From Leclercia adecarboxylata (GTDB lineage: Bacteria > Pseudomonadota > Gammaproteobacteria > Enterobacterales > Enterobacteriaceae): 64,000 nucleotides of DNA. The position numbers and the translations under genes are program-made. Below are positions 1 to 10,163 of this stretch, in pieces (within the stretch, counting starts at the first letter, position 1; every line of letters begins with the position of its first letter). Under the pieces are notes generated by a model. The model did no database searches, had not been told where the DNA came from, and was given only the letters and a program-made list of their open reading frames with translations. The stretch spans positions 1 to 64,000 of the forward strand of contig DERO01000030.1 of assembly GCA_002360945.1 (NCBI GenBank), written 5' to 3'.

Positions 1-14
1 TGACCAACTGAATT

Positions 15-134
15 TGCCTAGCGGCTGTAGCTCGGTGGTCCCACCTGACCCCATGCCGAACTCAGAAGTGAAACGCCGTAGCGCCGATGGTAGTGTGGGG
101 TCTCCCCATGCGAGAGTAGAGAACTGCCAGGCAT
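15..134 (+). rRNA. rrf: 5S ribosomal RNA
   Basis: This 120-nt 5S rRNA closes an rRNA operon whose 23S gene lies left of the window. The conserved core (GGTGGTCCCACCTGACCCC, then CCGAACTCAGAAGTGAAACG) matches enterobacterial 5S and the 3' end reads GCCAGGCAT. The 5' end reads TGCCTAGCGG where E. coli has TGCCTGGCGG, which puts an A-C mismatch into terminal helix I. The usual strong rRNA terminator (a GGCTCAGTCG-type hairpin with a T tract) is not seen downstream; only an imperfect CCCGCACC/GGTACGGG hairpin near 150-170 is present. Confidence 0.97.
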
Positions 135-258
135 GAATTAAAGAAACCCCGCACCGCAAGGTACGGGATGTGTTGCCGTCTGCGTGAAAAGCGCCGGTCG
201 CAATGCGTTTACCCGTCCGAGAGACTATTACCCTTTCAGCATCACAGTCACCTTTTAT

Positions 259-277
259 GTAAATGATATTTATTATC
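259..277. promoter_or_regulatory. Candidate Fur box upstream of the YeaR-like gene
   Basis: The 19-bp stretch matches the Fur consensus GATAATGATAATCATTATC at 15 of 19 positions, with the TGATA and ATTATC core blocks intact. It ends 8 bp before the proposed -35 element of the gene at 343. Fur is the iron-responsive repressor of enterobacteria. Binding here is inferred from sequence only. Confidence 0.45.
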
Positions 278-285
278 AATAATGC

Positions 286-325
286 TTTACAGGCGAACCT
301 TAAAGATGTATTTTAAATACATGTT
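286..325 (+). promoter_or_regulatory. Promoter with overlapping NsrR-type operator
   Basis: A -35 element TTTACA (286-291) and a -10 element TATTTT (309-314) are separated by 17 bp. The -10 lies inside a near-perfect 11-1-11 inverted repeat, AAGATGTATTT (303-313), T, AAATACATGTT (315-325). This fits the published NsrR pattern AANATGYATTT-N-AAATRCATNTT. NsrR is a nitric-oxide-sensing iron-sulfur repressor, and E. coli yeaR, a homologue of the downstream gene, is a known NsrR target. Repression by occlusion of the -10 is inferred. Confidence 0.65.
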
Positions 326-342
326 TAAAGCCGGAGGTACTT

Positions 343-684
343 ATGAGCCATCACAGAATTCCCAAAAACTGGACCATCAAACGTTCTACTCCTTTTTTTA
401 CTAAAGACAATGTCCCCGCAGCGCTTCTGAGCCATCACAACACCGCAGCCGGTATTTTTGGCCAGCTCTGTGTCATGGAAGGGACAGTGACCTACTACGG
501 CTTCGCCAATGAAGAGGCAACAGAGCCAGAAGTAAAAGTCGTGATTAACGCAGGTACCTTTGCGACCAGCCCACCGCAGTACTGGCACCGTATTGAGATG
601 ACCGACGATGCACAGTTTAATATCAATTTCTGGGCCGAACCGGCGTTCTCAGGTGATGAAGTTTACAGTGCGAAAAAGGCATAA
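343..684 (+). CDS. YeaR/TehB-like DUF1971 cupin-fold protein
   Basis: This 113-aa protein resembles E. coli YeaR (119 aa) and the DUF1971 domain at the tellurite-resistance protein TehB. Shared features are the RSTPFF segment near residue 16, a G-x-Y-G-x-A strand near 50, and the PPQYWHRIEMTDDAQFNINF block near 78-97. The family is predicted to adopt a single-domain beta-barrel; its biochemical role is unknown. Its start is set by a strong Shine-Dalgarno (GGAGG at 332-336). It stands alone between the 5S gene and a deoxynucleoside kinase, behind apparent Fur and NsrR sites. E. coli yeaR is nitrate/nitric-oxide induced, so a role in nitrosative stress or metal handling is likely. It may be a second yeaR paralogue rather than the orthologue. 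Confidence 0.8.
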   Translation: MSHHRIPKNWTIKRSTPFFTKDNVPAALLSHHNTAAGIFGQLCVMEGTVTYYGFANEEATEPEVKVVINAGTFATSPPQYWHRIEMTDDAQFNINFWAEPAFSGDEVYSAKKA

Positions 685-788
685 TCCCGATGCTCCCTTA
701 TCCTTAATAAGGGAGCCCCTTCAGACAGTGTGAAAGCCCCTAATCAATTTCTTCAGCCGTAAGTAAATCCATTCACCGGGATATCGCT

Positions 789-1424
789 ATGAAGATCGTC
801 TCTATTGAGGCCAATATTGCTGCGGGAAAAAGCACCCTGCTGGAACCTCTGGCGGCGGCATTATCAGAAAAAACAGGCGCATACTGGAGTGTAATGAAGG
901 AGCCCGTGGATGAAGATCCGGTGTTTCTTGAACTGCTTCAGGTGTTCATTGAGAACCCACACGACGCCGACGCCCGGGTAGCCTTTCAGCTCTATATCAC
1001 CGCATCCCGACAGCGCCTGTTAAAGGACATCCCCGAAGGCAACTACGTTATCGAACGTTCCCTGTTCAGCGATATCGTGTTCTGCCATGTGAATTTCCTG
1101 ATGACTGAACAGCCATCGGCCCGCTATATGTCTTATTTCTACCAGATTAAGGATTACCTGAAGCGTTATCCGCATATCGATCTGGTGGTCTATATCGATC
1201 GCGACGCGGAGGCCTGTTTTAACGACTGTATGGCGCGAGGACGGCCTGGAGAGGATAAATACACGCTGGACTATTTTGAGGACGTTAAAGCCTTCCACGA
1301 CGCCTGTCTGCCGCAAATTGCCCGCCAATATGGCTCAACGCTGCTGACGCACCAGGTCTGGTCGGGATTTGCATGCCCGGAAGTGCTGGCAGATGCGGTG
1401 ATAGAGAAGCTGAAGAAGTTATAA
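789..1424 (+). CDS. Deoxynucleoside kinase family protein
   Basis: This 211-aa protein belongs to the dCK/dGK/dNK family, which phosphorylates deoxynucleosides to deoxynucleoside monophosphates for nucleotide salvage in the cytoplasm. Visible signatures are an N-terminal P-loop (EANIAAGKST, residues 7-16, with Ala in place of the usual first Gly), the ERSLFSD base-recognition motif near residue 90, and a LID-type ARGRPGEDKY segment near 150. E. coli K-12 has no such gene; in Enterobacterales it is accessory. It is convergent with tRNA-Phe and shares a bidirectional terminator with it. The preferred deoxynucleoside cannot be told from sequence. Confidence 0.82.
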   Translation: MKIVSIEANIAAGKSTLLEPLAAALSEKTGAYWSVMKEPVDEDPVFLELLQVFIENPHDADARVAFQLYITASRQRLLKDIPEGNYVIERSLFSDIVFCHVNFLMTEQPSARYMSYFYQIKDYLKRYPHIDLVVYIDRDAEACFNDCMARGRPGEDKYTLDYFEDVKAFHDACLPQIARQYGSTLLTHQVWSGFACPEVLADAVIEKLKKL

Positions 1425-1447
1425 AATTCTGTTTCGCCAAAAGCAAA

Positions 1448-1471
1448 AACCCGCCTTTTGGGCGGGTTCTT
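1448..1471. terminator. Bidirectional terminator between the kinase gene and tRNA-Phe
   Basis: A CCCGCC-TTTT-GGCGGG stem is flanked by A-rich sequence on one side and T-rich on the other. Read on the minus strand the stem is followed by TTTTTGCTTTT, ending the tRNA transcript. Read on the plus strand it is followed by TTCTTTAAAT. Confidence 0.8.
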
Positions 1472-1478
1472 TAAATAG

Positions 1479-1554
1479 TGGTGCCCGGACTCGGAATCGA
1501 ACCAAGGACACGGGGATTTTCAATCCCCTGCTCTACCGACTGAGCTATCCGGGC
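1479..1554 (-). tRNA. pheV: tRNA-Phe (GAA)
   Basis: The 76-nt minus-strand sequence is essentially identical to E. coli tRNA-Phe: a GCCCGGA acceptor arm, GAA anticodon in the loop TTGAAAA, GGTTCGATTCC T-arm and encoded CCA at 1479-1481. It lies next to yqgA and speC, the position of E. coli pheV, a tRNA locus often used by pathogenicity islands. No integrase or duplicated 3' end is seen here, although the kinase and YeaR-like genes sit on its 3' side. Confidence 0.97.
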
Positions 1555-1649
1555 AACGGGGCGAATTAAACCCGATCCGCCTCGTGGCGTCAACGGAATT
1601 TGTTGATTTCGCTACTGACCGCACACTCTGTCGCCATTTTGCTGCGATC

Positions 1650-2360
1650 TCAGGCAAAAAACGCGGTCCACAGGGCGGAAAGCGGCATTGCGATCACCAG
1701 CGCAGGCAGCATATTTACTACCGCAAACATCTTAATGCCGCAGATCCGCAGCCCGGTTGCCAGCAGCAGCAGACCGCCAACGGCGGTGAAGTCCGCCATC
1801 ATCGCCGGAGTGGTCAGCGGTAAGATTAATGTGGCGCAGGTGGCGAGGGCGAGTTGGATAAGTAGCATCGGTACGCAAATCGCGGCAACCGCGATACCCA
1901 GCGTGGTCGCAAAAATCGTCGCGGTGAAGAAATCGAGGAAGGCTTTAGCGATAAGAATGCTGGGATCGCCAGTCATCCCTTCTTGCATCGAGCCGAAAAT
2001 CCCCGTGCCGCTGGCACAGAACAGAATGATGATGGCGACATAGTTCTGGATAAACGCGTCGTGACCACCACCTTTCTGTTTACCGCGGGAGAGCAGATTT
2101 TTCGCTTTGCTGACGGCGCCGTTGATCCCTTTCTCCAGATAACAGAATTCCCCGATTAGCGCGCCGAGCAGCGTTGCCAGCACCATCACCGGCAGGTTGG
2201 CGCACTTGATAACCAGCAGAATACCGATTCCCAGCGAGGCCAGACCAAATATCGAGGGCATGGAGGAGCGAATTCGCTCCGGTAATCGCTGGCTGAGCAC
2301 GGCGCCAAGTACGCCGCCCAGCAGCACGGCTCCCGCATTAATGAACGGTCCAATAACCAC
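1650..2360 (-). CDS. yqgA: DUF554 inner-membrane protein YqgA
   Basis: This 236-aa protein is very hydrophobic, with about seven predicted membrane segments, and is near the length of E. coli YqgA. The N-terminus MVIGPFINAGAVLLGGVLGA and an internal glycine-rich segment are typical of DUF554. A short charged loop near residues 85-100 separates two hydrophobic halves. The function of the family is unknown, though a transport role is commonly suspected. It is transcribed away from speC, and the 398-bp region at 2361-2758 serves both genes. Confidence 0.93.
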   Translation of the reverse strand: MVIGPFINAGAVLLGGVLGAVLSQRLPERIRSSMPSIFGLASLGIGILLVIKCANLPVMVLATLLGALIGEFCYLEKGINGAVSKAKNLLSRGKQKGGGHDAFIQNYVAIIILFCASGTGIFGSMQEGMTGDPSILIAKAFLDFFTATIFATTLGIAVAAICVPMLLIQLALATCATLILPLTTPAMMADFTAVGGLLLLATGLRICGIKMFAVVNMLPALVIAMPLSALWTAFFA

Positions 2361-2758
2361 TGTGAACTCCTGTTATTTACTCATTGATATTGCATTATTA
2401 TTACTCTTTTCAGTGAGTAATCGCCAAATGTAATCCCGTTTTTTGCATAATGATTCCTTCTTGCGCCCCCTGGCGAAAGGTGACATTATTGCGCGAATTT
2501 TCTCCTCTCAGATACGGGGCCGCCAATGAAACGACTCTCTTTTGCTGCGCGAATGGCTGGCCGTATCGACACATCTTATTCTACGCTCACCATGCGGTGA
2601 GGGTAACGCAGGCTCACTGCAGGACAACAGTAAAATCAGACGCGTTCTGCTTTTACTGATGTCTGGCGGTCGGAGCTGAACTCCGGTCAGACACATTCGT
2701 TGGGCAGGGGGACTCCCTGTCCGGGGCTTTTTCACGCCTTGCACGGGTATTTGCGCTT
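2361..2758. promoter_or_regulatory. yqgA/speC divergent promoter region and structured speC leader
   Basis: The first 100 bases are AT-rich and hold likely promoters, including a GCATAAT -10-like element near 2444-2450. The remainder can form four successive hairpins on the speC side: CTCACC/GGTGAG (2586-2601), CAGTAAAA/TTTTACTG (2628-2658), GTCTG/CAGAC with inner CGGAG/CTCCG (2661-2692), and GGGCAGGG/CCCTGTCC (2703-2723). The last is followed closely by GGGGCTTTTT, as in an intrinsic terminator, just before speC. Attenuation or translational control is possible; this is inference from pairing alone. Confidence 0.5.
2526..2600 (+). CDS. Possible 24-aa leader peptide upstream of speC
   Basis: An ATG at 2526 opens a 24-codon frame beginning MKRLSFAARM and stopping at a TGA (2598-2600) inside the first leader hairpin. 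It has no strong Shine-Dalgarno (only GGGGCCGCCA before the ATG). Enterobacteria use an ornithine-sensing leader peptide, SpeFL, for the inducible paralogue speF, and this frame has a comparable layout but no recognisable SpeFL sequence. It could equally be chance; conservation in related genomes would decide. Confidence 0.25.
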   Translation: MKRLSFAARMAGRIDTSYSTLTMR

Positions 2759-4894
2759 ATGAAATCAATGAAAATTGCCGTCAGCCGCGAGCTGGCGTCC
2801 GCCTTGTCCACGCACCGGGAAGTGGTGACGCTGGATAACACAGATTTTACGGATGTGGCGGCAGTCGTCATTACCGTCGCTGACAGTTACAGCGGCATTC
2901 TCGCGTTGCTGAAACGCACCGGCTTTAATCTGCCTGTATTGATGTTCTCGCCGCAGCCTGTGGAAACCCCTGCGGGTGTCGATGCAGTCATCGACGGCAA
3001 AGCGCAGGAGTGGTTAGAACTGGAAGCCGCGGCCTGTCGCTATGAAGAGAACCTGCTGCCGCCGTTTTTCGACACGCTCAGCCAGTACGTGGCGATGGAC
3101 AACAGCACCTTTGCCTGTCCGGGGCATCAGCACGGGGCATTCTTTAAGAAACACCCCGCAGGGCGGCAGTTCTTCGATTTCTTCGGCGAGAACGTCTTTC
3201 GGGCCGATATGTGCAACGCCGACGTGAAGCTCGGCGATCTGCTGATCCATGAAGGGTCCGCCAAACACGCGCAAAAGTTCGCTGCAAAGGTGTTTAACGC
3301 CGACAAAACTTATTTCGTGCTTAACGGCACCTCGGCCGCTAACAAGGTGGTGACCAATGCGCTGTTGACCCGCGGCGATCTGGTGCTGTTTGACCGCAAC
3401 AACCATAAATCCAACCACCATGGCGCGCTGATCCAGGCCGGTGCCACGCCGGTGTACCTCGAAGCGGCGCGTAACCCGTTTGGCTTTATTGGCGGCATTG
3501 ATGACCGCTGCTTTGACGAGGTGTACCTGCGGGAACTGATCCGCGAAGTGGCCCCGGAAAAAGCCGGTGAAGCGCGTCCGTTCCGCCTGGCAGTGATCCA
3601 GCTCGGTACCTATGACGGCACCATTTATAACGCCCGCCAGGTGATCGACAAGATCGGCCAGCTGTGCGACTACATCCTGTTTGACTCCGCGTGGGTGGGT
3701 TACGAGCAGTTTATCCCGATGATGGCGGACAGCTCGCCGCTGCTGCTGAACCTTAATGAGAACGATCCGGGGATCTTTGTTACCCAGTCGGTGCACAAAC
3801 AGCAGGCCGGGTTCTCCCAGACCTCGCAGATCCACAAAAAGGATAACCATATCCGCGGCCAGGCGCGTTTCTGCCCGCATAAGCGTCTCAACAACGCCTT
3901 CATGCTGCACGCCTCCACCAGCCCGTTCTACCCGCTGTTTGCGGCTCTCGACGTTAACGCCAAGATCCACGAAGGGGAGAGCGGGCGCCGGCTGTGGGCC
4001 GAGTGCGTTGAGCTGGGTATCGAGGCGCGCAAGGCGATTATCGCCAATTGCAAAATGATTAAGCCGTTTATCCCGCCGGTGGTGGCCGGGCGTCCGTGGC
4101 AGGATCATCCAACCCATGCGATTGCCAGCGAGCTGCGCTTCTTCAGTTTTGAACCGGGTGCGAAATGGCACGGCTTCGAGGGCTATGCCGAAGAGCAATA
4201 CTTTGTCGACCCGTGCAAGCTGCTGCTGACCACGCCGGGCATCGATGCTGAAAGCGGGGAGTACACCGACTTTGGCATCCCGGCGACCATTCTGGCGCAC
4301 TACCTGCGCGAGAAAGGCATCGTGCCGGAGAAGTGCGATCTCAACTCCATTCTCTTCCTGCTCACCCCTGCGGAGAGCGCCGAGAAGATGGCGCAACTGG
4401 TAGCGATGCTGGGTCAGTTTGAACAGCATATTGAAGACGACACCCCGCTGGCGGATGTTCTGCCAACCATCTGGCAGAAATATCCGGTGCGCTATCGCGA
4501 CTACACCCTGCGTCAGCTCTGCCTGGAGATGCACGATCTGTACGTCAGCTTTGACGTGAAGGATCTGCAGAAGGCGATGTTCCGCAAAGAGAGCCTGCCC
4601 ACCGTGGCGATGAACCCGCAGGACGCTAACCAGGCCTTTATTCGCGGTAACGTTGAGCTGGTGCGCATCAGCGAAGCCGAAGGACGCATCGCGGCAGAAG
4701 GGGCGCTGCCGTACCCGCCGGGCGTGCTGTGCGTGGTGCCTGGCGAACTCTGGGGCGGGGCGGTGCAGCGTTACTTCCTGGCGCTGGAAGAGGGCGTCAA
4801 TTTGCTGCCCGGTTTTTCACCAGAACTGCAGGGCGTTTACAGCGAGAAGGATGCGGACGGGATTAAGCGCTTGTACGGGTATGTACTGAAGTAA
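2759..4894 (+). CDS. speC: Constitutive ornithine decarboxylase
   Basis: SpeC converts ornithine to putrescine and CO2 in the cytoplasm, the direct route of polyamine synthesis; the speA-speB route is also in this window. At 711 aa it equals the E. coli length and matches it closely throughout. An N-terminal wing domain precedes the PLP fold, with the SVHKQQAGFSQTSQ block carrying the Schiff-base lysine (Lys347) and the conserved HKSNHHG, FDSAWVGYEQF and C-terminal PGVLCVVPGE motifs. The start MKSMKIA matches E. coli MKSMNIA. A long leader with four possible hairpins precedes it and a bidirectional terminator separates it from nupG. Confidence 0.98.
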   Translation: MKSMKIAVSRELASALSTHREVVTLDNTDFTDVAAVVITVADSYSGILALLKRTGFNLPVLMFSPQPVETPAGVDAVIDGKAQEWLELEAAACRYEENLLPPFFDTLSQYVAMDNSTFACPGHQHGAFFKKHPAGRQFFDFFGENVFRADMCNADVKLGDLLIHEGSAKHAQKFAAKVFNADKTYFVLNGTSAANKVVTNALLTRGDLVLFDRNNHKSNHHGALIQAGATPVYLEAARNPFGFIGGIDDRCFDEVYLRELIREVAPEKAGEARPFRLAVIQLGTYDGTIYNARQVIDKIGQLCDYILFDSAWVGYEQFIPMMADSSPLLLNLNENDPGIFVTQSVHKQQAGFSQTSQIHKKDNHIRGQARFCPHKRLNNAFMLHASTSPFYPLFAALDVNAKIHEGESGRRLWAECVELGIEARKAIIANCKMIKPFIPPVVAGRPWQDHPTHAIASELRFFSFEPGAKWHGFEGYAEEQYFVDPCKLLLTTPGIDAESGEYTDFGIPATILAHYLREKGIVPEKCDLNSILFLLTPAESAEKMAQLVAMLGQFEQHIEDDTPLADVLPTIWQKYPVRYRDYTLRQLCLEMHDLYVSFDVKDLQKAMFRKESLPTVAMNPQDANQAFIRGNVELVRISEAEGRIAAEGALPYPPGVLCVVPGELWGGAVQRYFLALEEGVNLLPGFSPELQGVYSEKDADGIKRLYGYVLK

Positions 4895-4895
4895 A

Positions 4896-4926
4896 AAAAT
4901 TCCCCCCTCGCAGGAGGGGGGAACTT
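4896..4926. terminator. Bidirectional terminator between speC and nupG
   Basis: A GC-rich stem (TCCCCCCTC, loop GCA, GAGGGGGGA) is flanked by an A tract on the speC side and TT on the other. It lies between the convergent 3' ends of speC and nupG and probably ends both transcripts. Confidence 0.8.
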
Positions 4927-4932
4927 AAGAGA

Positions 4933-6189
4933 TTAATGCGCGACGGTCTGCGCACCTGTTGGTGTACGAACATGTTTGTACTTGAACAGCGCCATGAAGG
5001 CGAAGGCCAGTACCAGGGAGTAGCCCGCGAAGATCAGCCACACCGGCTGCCAGTTAGTAATACCGTTGGTGGTATACATCTCTACAACCTTACCGCTCAC
5101 CACGCCGCCAAGAATACAGCCGAAGCCGTTGGTCATCATCAGGAACATGCCCTGAGCGCTGGCGCGGATTTCCGGACGAACCTCTTTTTCCACGAATACG
5201 GAGCCGGAAATGTTGAAGAAGTCGAAGGCGCAGCCGTAGACGATCATCGACAGCACCAGCAGCACGGTACCGAAGGCTGACGGGTCACCGTAGGCAAACA
5301 GACCGAAGCGCAGCATCCACGCGAAGATACTGATCATCATGACGTTCTTAATGCCGTAGCGGCTCAGGAAGAACGGGATGGTCAGGATGAACAGCGTTTC
5401 GGAGATCTGCGAAATCGACATCATCACCGACGCGTGCTCAACGATAAAGCTGCCGGAGAACAGTGGGTCGTTATCGAAGCTGTGCAGGAAGGTGTTGCCG
5501 AACATGTTGGTGATCTGCAGTTCCGCACCCAGCAGCATAGAGAAGATGAAGAAGATCGCCATGCGTTTGTTTTTAAACAGCGCGAAGGCATCCAGGCCGA
5601 GCATGGTGCTCCAGCTCTGGTTTTTCTGCTGGTTAGAGACCGGAATGTGCGGGAGGGTCAGGGTGAACAGCGCCAGCACCACGGAGAGGACTGCACCGAT
5701 ATAGAGCTGCATGTGGCTCAGTTCGAAGCCCGCGAAGCTCACGCCCCACATCGCCATGATAAAGCCGATGGTGCCCCAGATACGGATCGGTGGGAAGTCG
5801 GTCACGATATCCATACCGGCTTCTTTCAGACGGTAGTAGGAGATGGTGTTAATCAGGCCCAGCGTTGGCATATAGGCTAGCGAGTTAAGCAGGATCACTA
5901 TGAACATCGCCCCTGGCGTGGTGACCTCGGCCGCCATAAACAGCGTACCTGCCCCAACCAGATGGCAAAGCGCATATACCCACTTGGCGCTTATCCACTT
6001 ATCCGCCACGATCCCGAGCAGGGTCGGCATAAAGACGGCAGCGATACCCAAAGAGCTGTAGACCGCGCCGATAGAGGCACCGTCGAATTTGAGCGTGACA
6101 AACATGTAGGAGCCGAGCGTGGTTAGCCAGCTCCCCCACAGACAGAACTGCAGAAACGACAAGATTTTAAGCTGCAGCTTAAGGTTCAT
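4933..6189 (-). CDS. nupG: Nucleoside permease NupG (MFS)
   Basis: NupG is a proton-coupled importer of purine and pyrimidine nucleosides in the inner membrane. The 418-aa product has the same length as E. coli NupG and starts MNLKLQLKILSFLQFCLWGS. Twelve hydrophobic segments are visible, with the FFNISGSVFVEKE block in the C-terminal half. E. coli nupG is controlled by CRP, CytR and DeoR; a CRP-like site lies at 6334-6349. It is followed by the convergent speC terminator. Confidence 0.97.
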   Translation of the reverse strand: MNLKLQLKILSFLQFCLWGSWLTTLGSYMFVTLKFDGASIGAVYSSLGIAAVFMPTLLGIVADKWISAKWVYALCHLVGAGTLFMAAEVTTPGAMFIVILLNSLAYMPTLGLINTISYYRLKEAGMDIVTDFPPIRIWGTIGFIMAMWGVSFAGFELSHMQLYIGAVLSVVLALFTLTLPHIPVSNQQKNQSWSTMLGLDAFALFKNKRMAIFFIFSMLLGAELQITNMFGNTFLHSFDNDPLFSGSFIVEHASVMMSISQISETLFILTIPFFLSRYGIKNVMMISIFAWMLRFGLFAYGDPSAFGTVLLVLSMIVYGCAFDFFNISGSVFVEKEVRPEIRASAQGMFLMMTNGFGCILGGVVSGKVVEMYTTNGITNWQPVWLIFAGYSLVLAFAFMALFKYKHVRTPTGAQTVAH

Positions 6190-6333
6190 GTTACTTTCCT
6201 CACAAGAGAGCGGGCTGTATGTTGGTGTAGAAACATTTCAGTTTTGTATTTGATGCAATTCTATCAGCGAGTGGCGTGATGTTTTGTTACCTCCCGCAAA
6301 AAAATGCAATCAACATTAATTTGCAGTTTGGAT

Positions 6334-6349
6334 TGTGATGCAAATAACA
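6334..6349 (-). promoter_or_regulatory. Candidate CRP site upstream of nupG
   Basis: TGTGA-TGCAAA-TAACA matches the CRP pattern TGTGA-N6-TCACA in nine of ten positions. Nearby ATGCAA octamer-like sequences (6252-6259 and 6303-6309) resemble CytR half-sites. E. coli nupG is activated by CRP and repressed by CytR, so the arrangement is expected. Confidence 0.6.
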
Positions 6350-6386
6350 CTTTCCTATGGATGAGGTATAGACAGCGAGAGGGAGG

Positions 6387-6419
6387 CTTCTACCCTCTCC
6401 ACAGAGGAGAGGGTAGAAG
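6387..6419. repeat. Perfect 14-bp hairpin downstream of mltC
   Basis: CTTCTACCCTCTCC, a 5-base loop and GGAGAGGGTAGAAG form a perfect inverted repeat. Its core CCCTCTCC/GGAGAGGG is shared with the palindromic repeat family seen elsewhere in the window, but it lacks the GGGTGAGGG tail. It lies just past mltC and could stabilise or end that transcript, although no T tract follows. Confidence 0.6.
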
Positions 6420-6427
6420 AGAGAACA

Positions 6428-8920
<2,493 letters not shown>

Positions 8921-9064
8921 GGTCTTCGCTTCGCGATATCAGGGACGCAGATTGCAGCACAGAGGCATGCGGCTGTAAACCGGATCTTTCCCATGCTTGC
9001 ATCCCATCATTAACTTTGGATAATGCCCGTTTCCCGAACATTCTCACAAGCAGACTACTCTTTT

Positions 9065-9784
9065 ATGAAAAACGACGTCATATCACCGGAATTTGATGAA
9101 AACGGCCGCCCGCTGCGCCGTATTCGCAGCTTTGTCCGCCGTCAGGGCCGCCTGACAAAGGGGCAGCAACACGCGCTGGATAACTACTGGCCGGTGATGG
9201 GCGTAGAGTTCACCGAACAGCCGCTCGACTTTGTTGCGCTATTTGGCCGCGACGCGCCGATTACGCTGGAGATTGGTTTCGGCATGGGTGCTTCGCTGGT
9301 GACCATGGCAAAAGCGCGTCCGGAGCAGAACTTCCTCGGTATTGAGGTTCACTCCCCGGGCGTAGGTGCTTGTCTGGCGACGGCCCATGAAGAGGGCGTT
9401 GAGAACCTGCGGGTGATGTGTCATGACGCGGTGGAAGTGCTGCACAAGATGATCCCTGACAATTCTCTGAACATGGTTCAGCTCTTTTTCCCTGACCCAT
9501 GGCACAAAGCGCGTCATAATAAACGCCGTATCGTTCAGGCACCTTTTGCTGAGCTGGTAAAAAGTAAACTGAAGCTGGGTGGCGTTTTCCACATGGCCAC
9601 CGACTGGGAACAGTATGCGGAGCATATGCTGGAGGTGATGTCAGGTCTCGACGGGTATAAAAACCAGTCGGCGAGCAATGACTATGTGCCGCGTCCTGAC
9701 TCACGTCCGGTAACGAAATTTGAACAGCGTGGCCATCGTCTTGGTCACGGCGTATGGGACTTAATGTTCGAGAGGGTGAAATAA
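9065..9784 (+). CDS. trmB: tRNA (guanine-N7)-methyltransferase
   Basis: TrmB makes m7G46 in tRNA using S-adenosylmethionine. The 239-aa product starts [20 protein letters not shown], as in E. coli. It carries the SAM-binding [12 protein letters not shown] motif (near residues 68-79), [12 protein letters not shown] and the catalytic-region [17 protein letters not shown]. The frame opens 42 bp earlier, but that extension is not conserved. Its stop overlaps the yggL start (TAATG), which implies translational coupling. Confidence 0.97.
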   Translation: MKNDVISPEFDENGRPLRRIRSFVRRQGRLTKGQQHALDNYWPVMGVEFTEQPLDFVALFGRDAPITLEIGFGMGASLVTMAKARPEQNFLGIEVHSPGVGACLATAHEEGVENLRVMCHDAVEVLHKMIPDNSLNMVQLFFPDPWHKARHNKRRIVQAPFAELVKSKLKLGGVFHMATDWEQYAEHMLEVMSGLDGYKNQSASNDYVPRPDSRPVTKFEQRGHRLGHGVWDLMFERVK

Positions 9785-10110
9785 TGGCAAAGAACCGTAG
9801 CCGTCGTCTGCGTAAGAAAATGCACATCGAAGAATTCCAGGAGATTGGTTTTTCGGTGGCATGGCGTTTCCCGGAAGGCACCAGTGTAGAAAAAATTGAT
9901 GAAGACGTGGATGCGTTTATCAATGAAGTTATCGAGCCGAACAAGCTGGCGTTTGACGGCAGCGGCTACCTGGCATGGGAAGGTTTGATCTGCAAACAAG
10001 AGATCGGCCAGTGCACCGAAGAGCATCAGGCTATCGTGCGTAAGTGGCTGGAAGACCACAAATTCGAAGACGTACGCATCAGCGAACTTTTCGATATTTG
10101 GTGGGACTAA
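9784..10110 (+). CDS. yggL: Ribosome-associated protein YggL
   Basis: YggL is a DUF469 protein that associates with the large ribosomal subunit in E. coli. The 108-aa product starts [20 protein letters not shown], with a strongly basic N-terminus suited to RNA binding and an acidic C-terminal half ending DIWWD. Its start overlaps the trmB stop by one base. A hairpin terminator follows. Confidence 0.96.
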   Translation: MAKNRSRRLRKKMHIEEFQEIGFSVAWRFPEGTSVEKIDEDVDAFINEVIEPNKLAFDGSGYLAWEGLICKQEIGQCTEEHQAIVRKWLEDHKFEDVRISELFDIWWD

Positions 10111-10122
10111 TAGAGCATCAGG

Positions 10123-10147
10123 GGGCCAGCAATTGCTGGCCCGTTTT
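10123..10147 (+). terminator. Terminator after trmB-yggL
   Basis: The perfect palindrome GGGCCAGCAATTGCTGGCCC is followed by GTTTTG. It ends the trmB-yggL unit 12 bp past yggL. Confidence 0.75.
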
Positions 10148-10163
10148 GTATGAGGGAGAATAT

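Noticed and set aside
3014..4534. 506-codon minus-strand frame opposite speC
   Set aside because: Shadow of a well-conserved gene; low-complexity basic composition and no ribosome-binding site.
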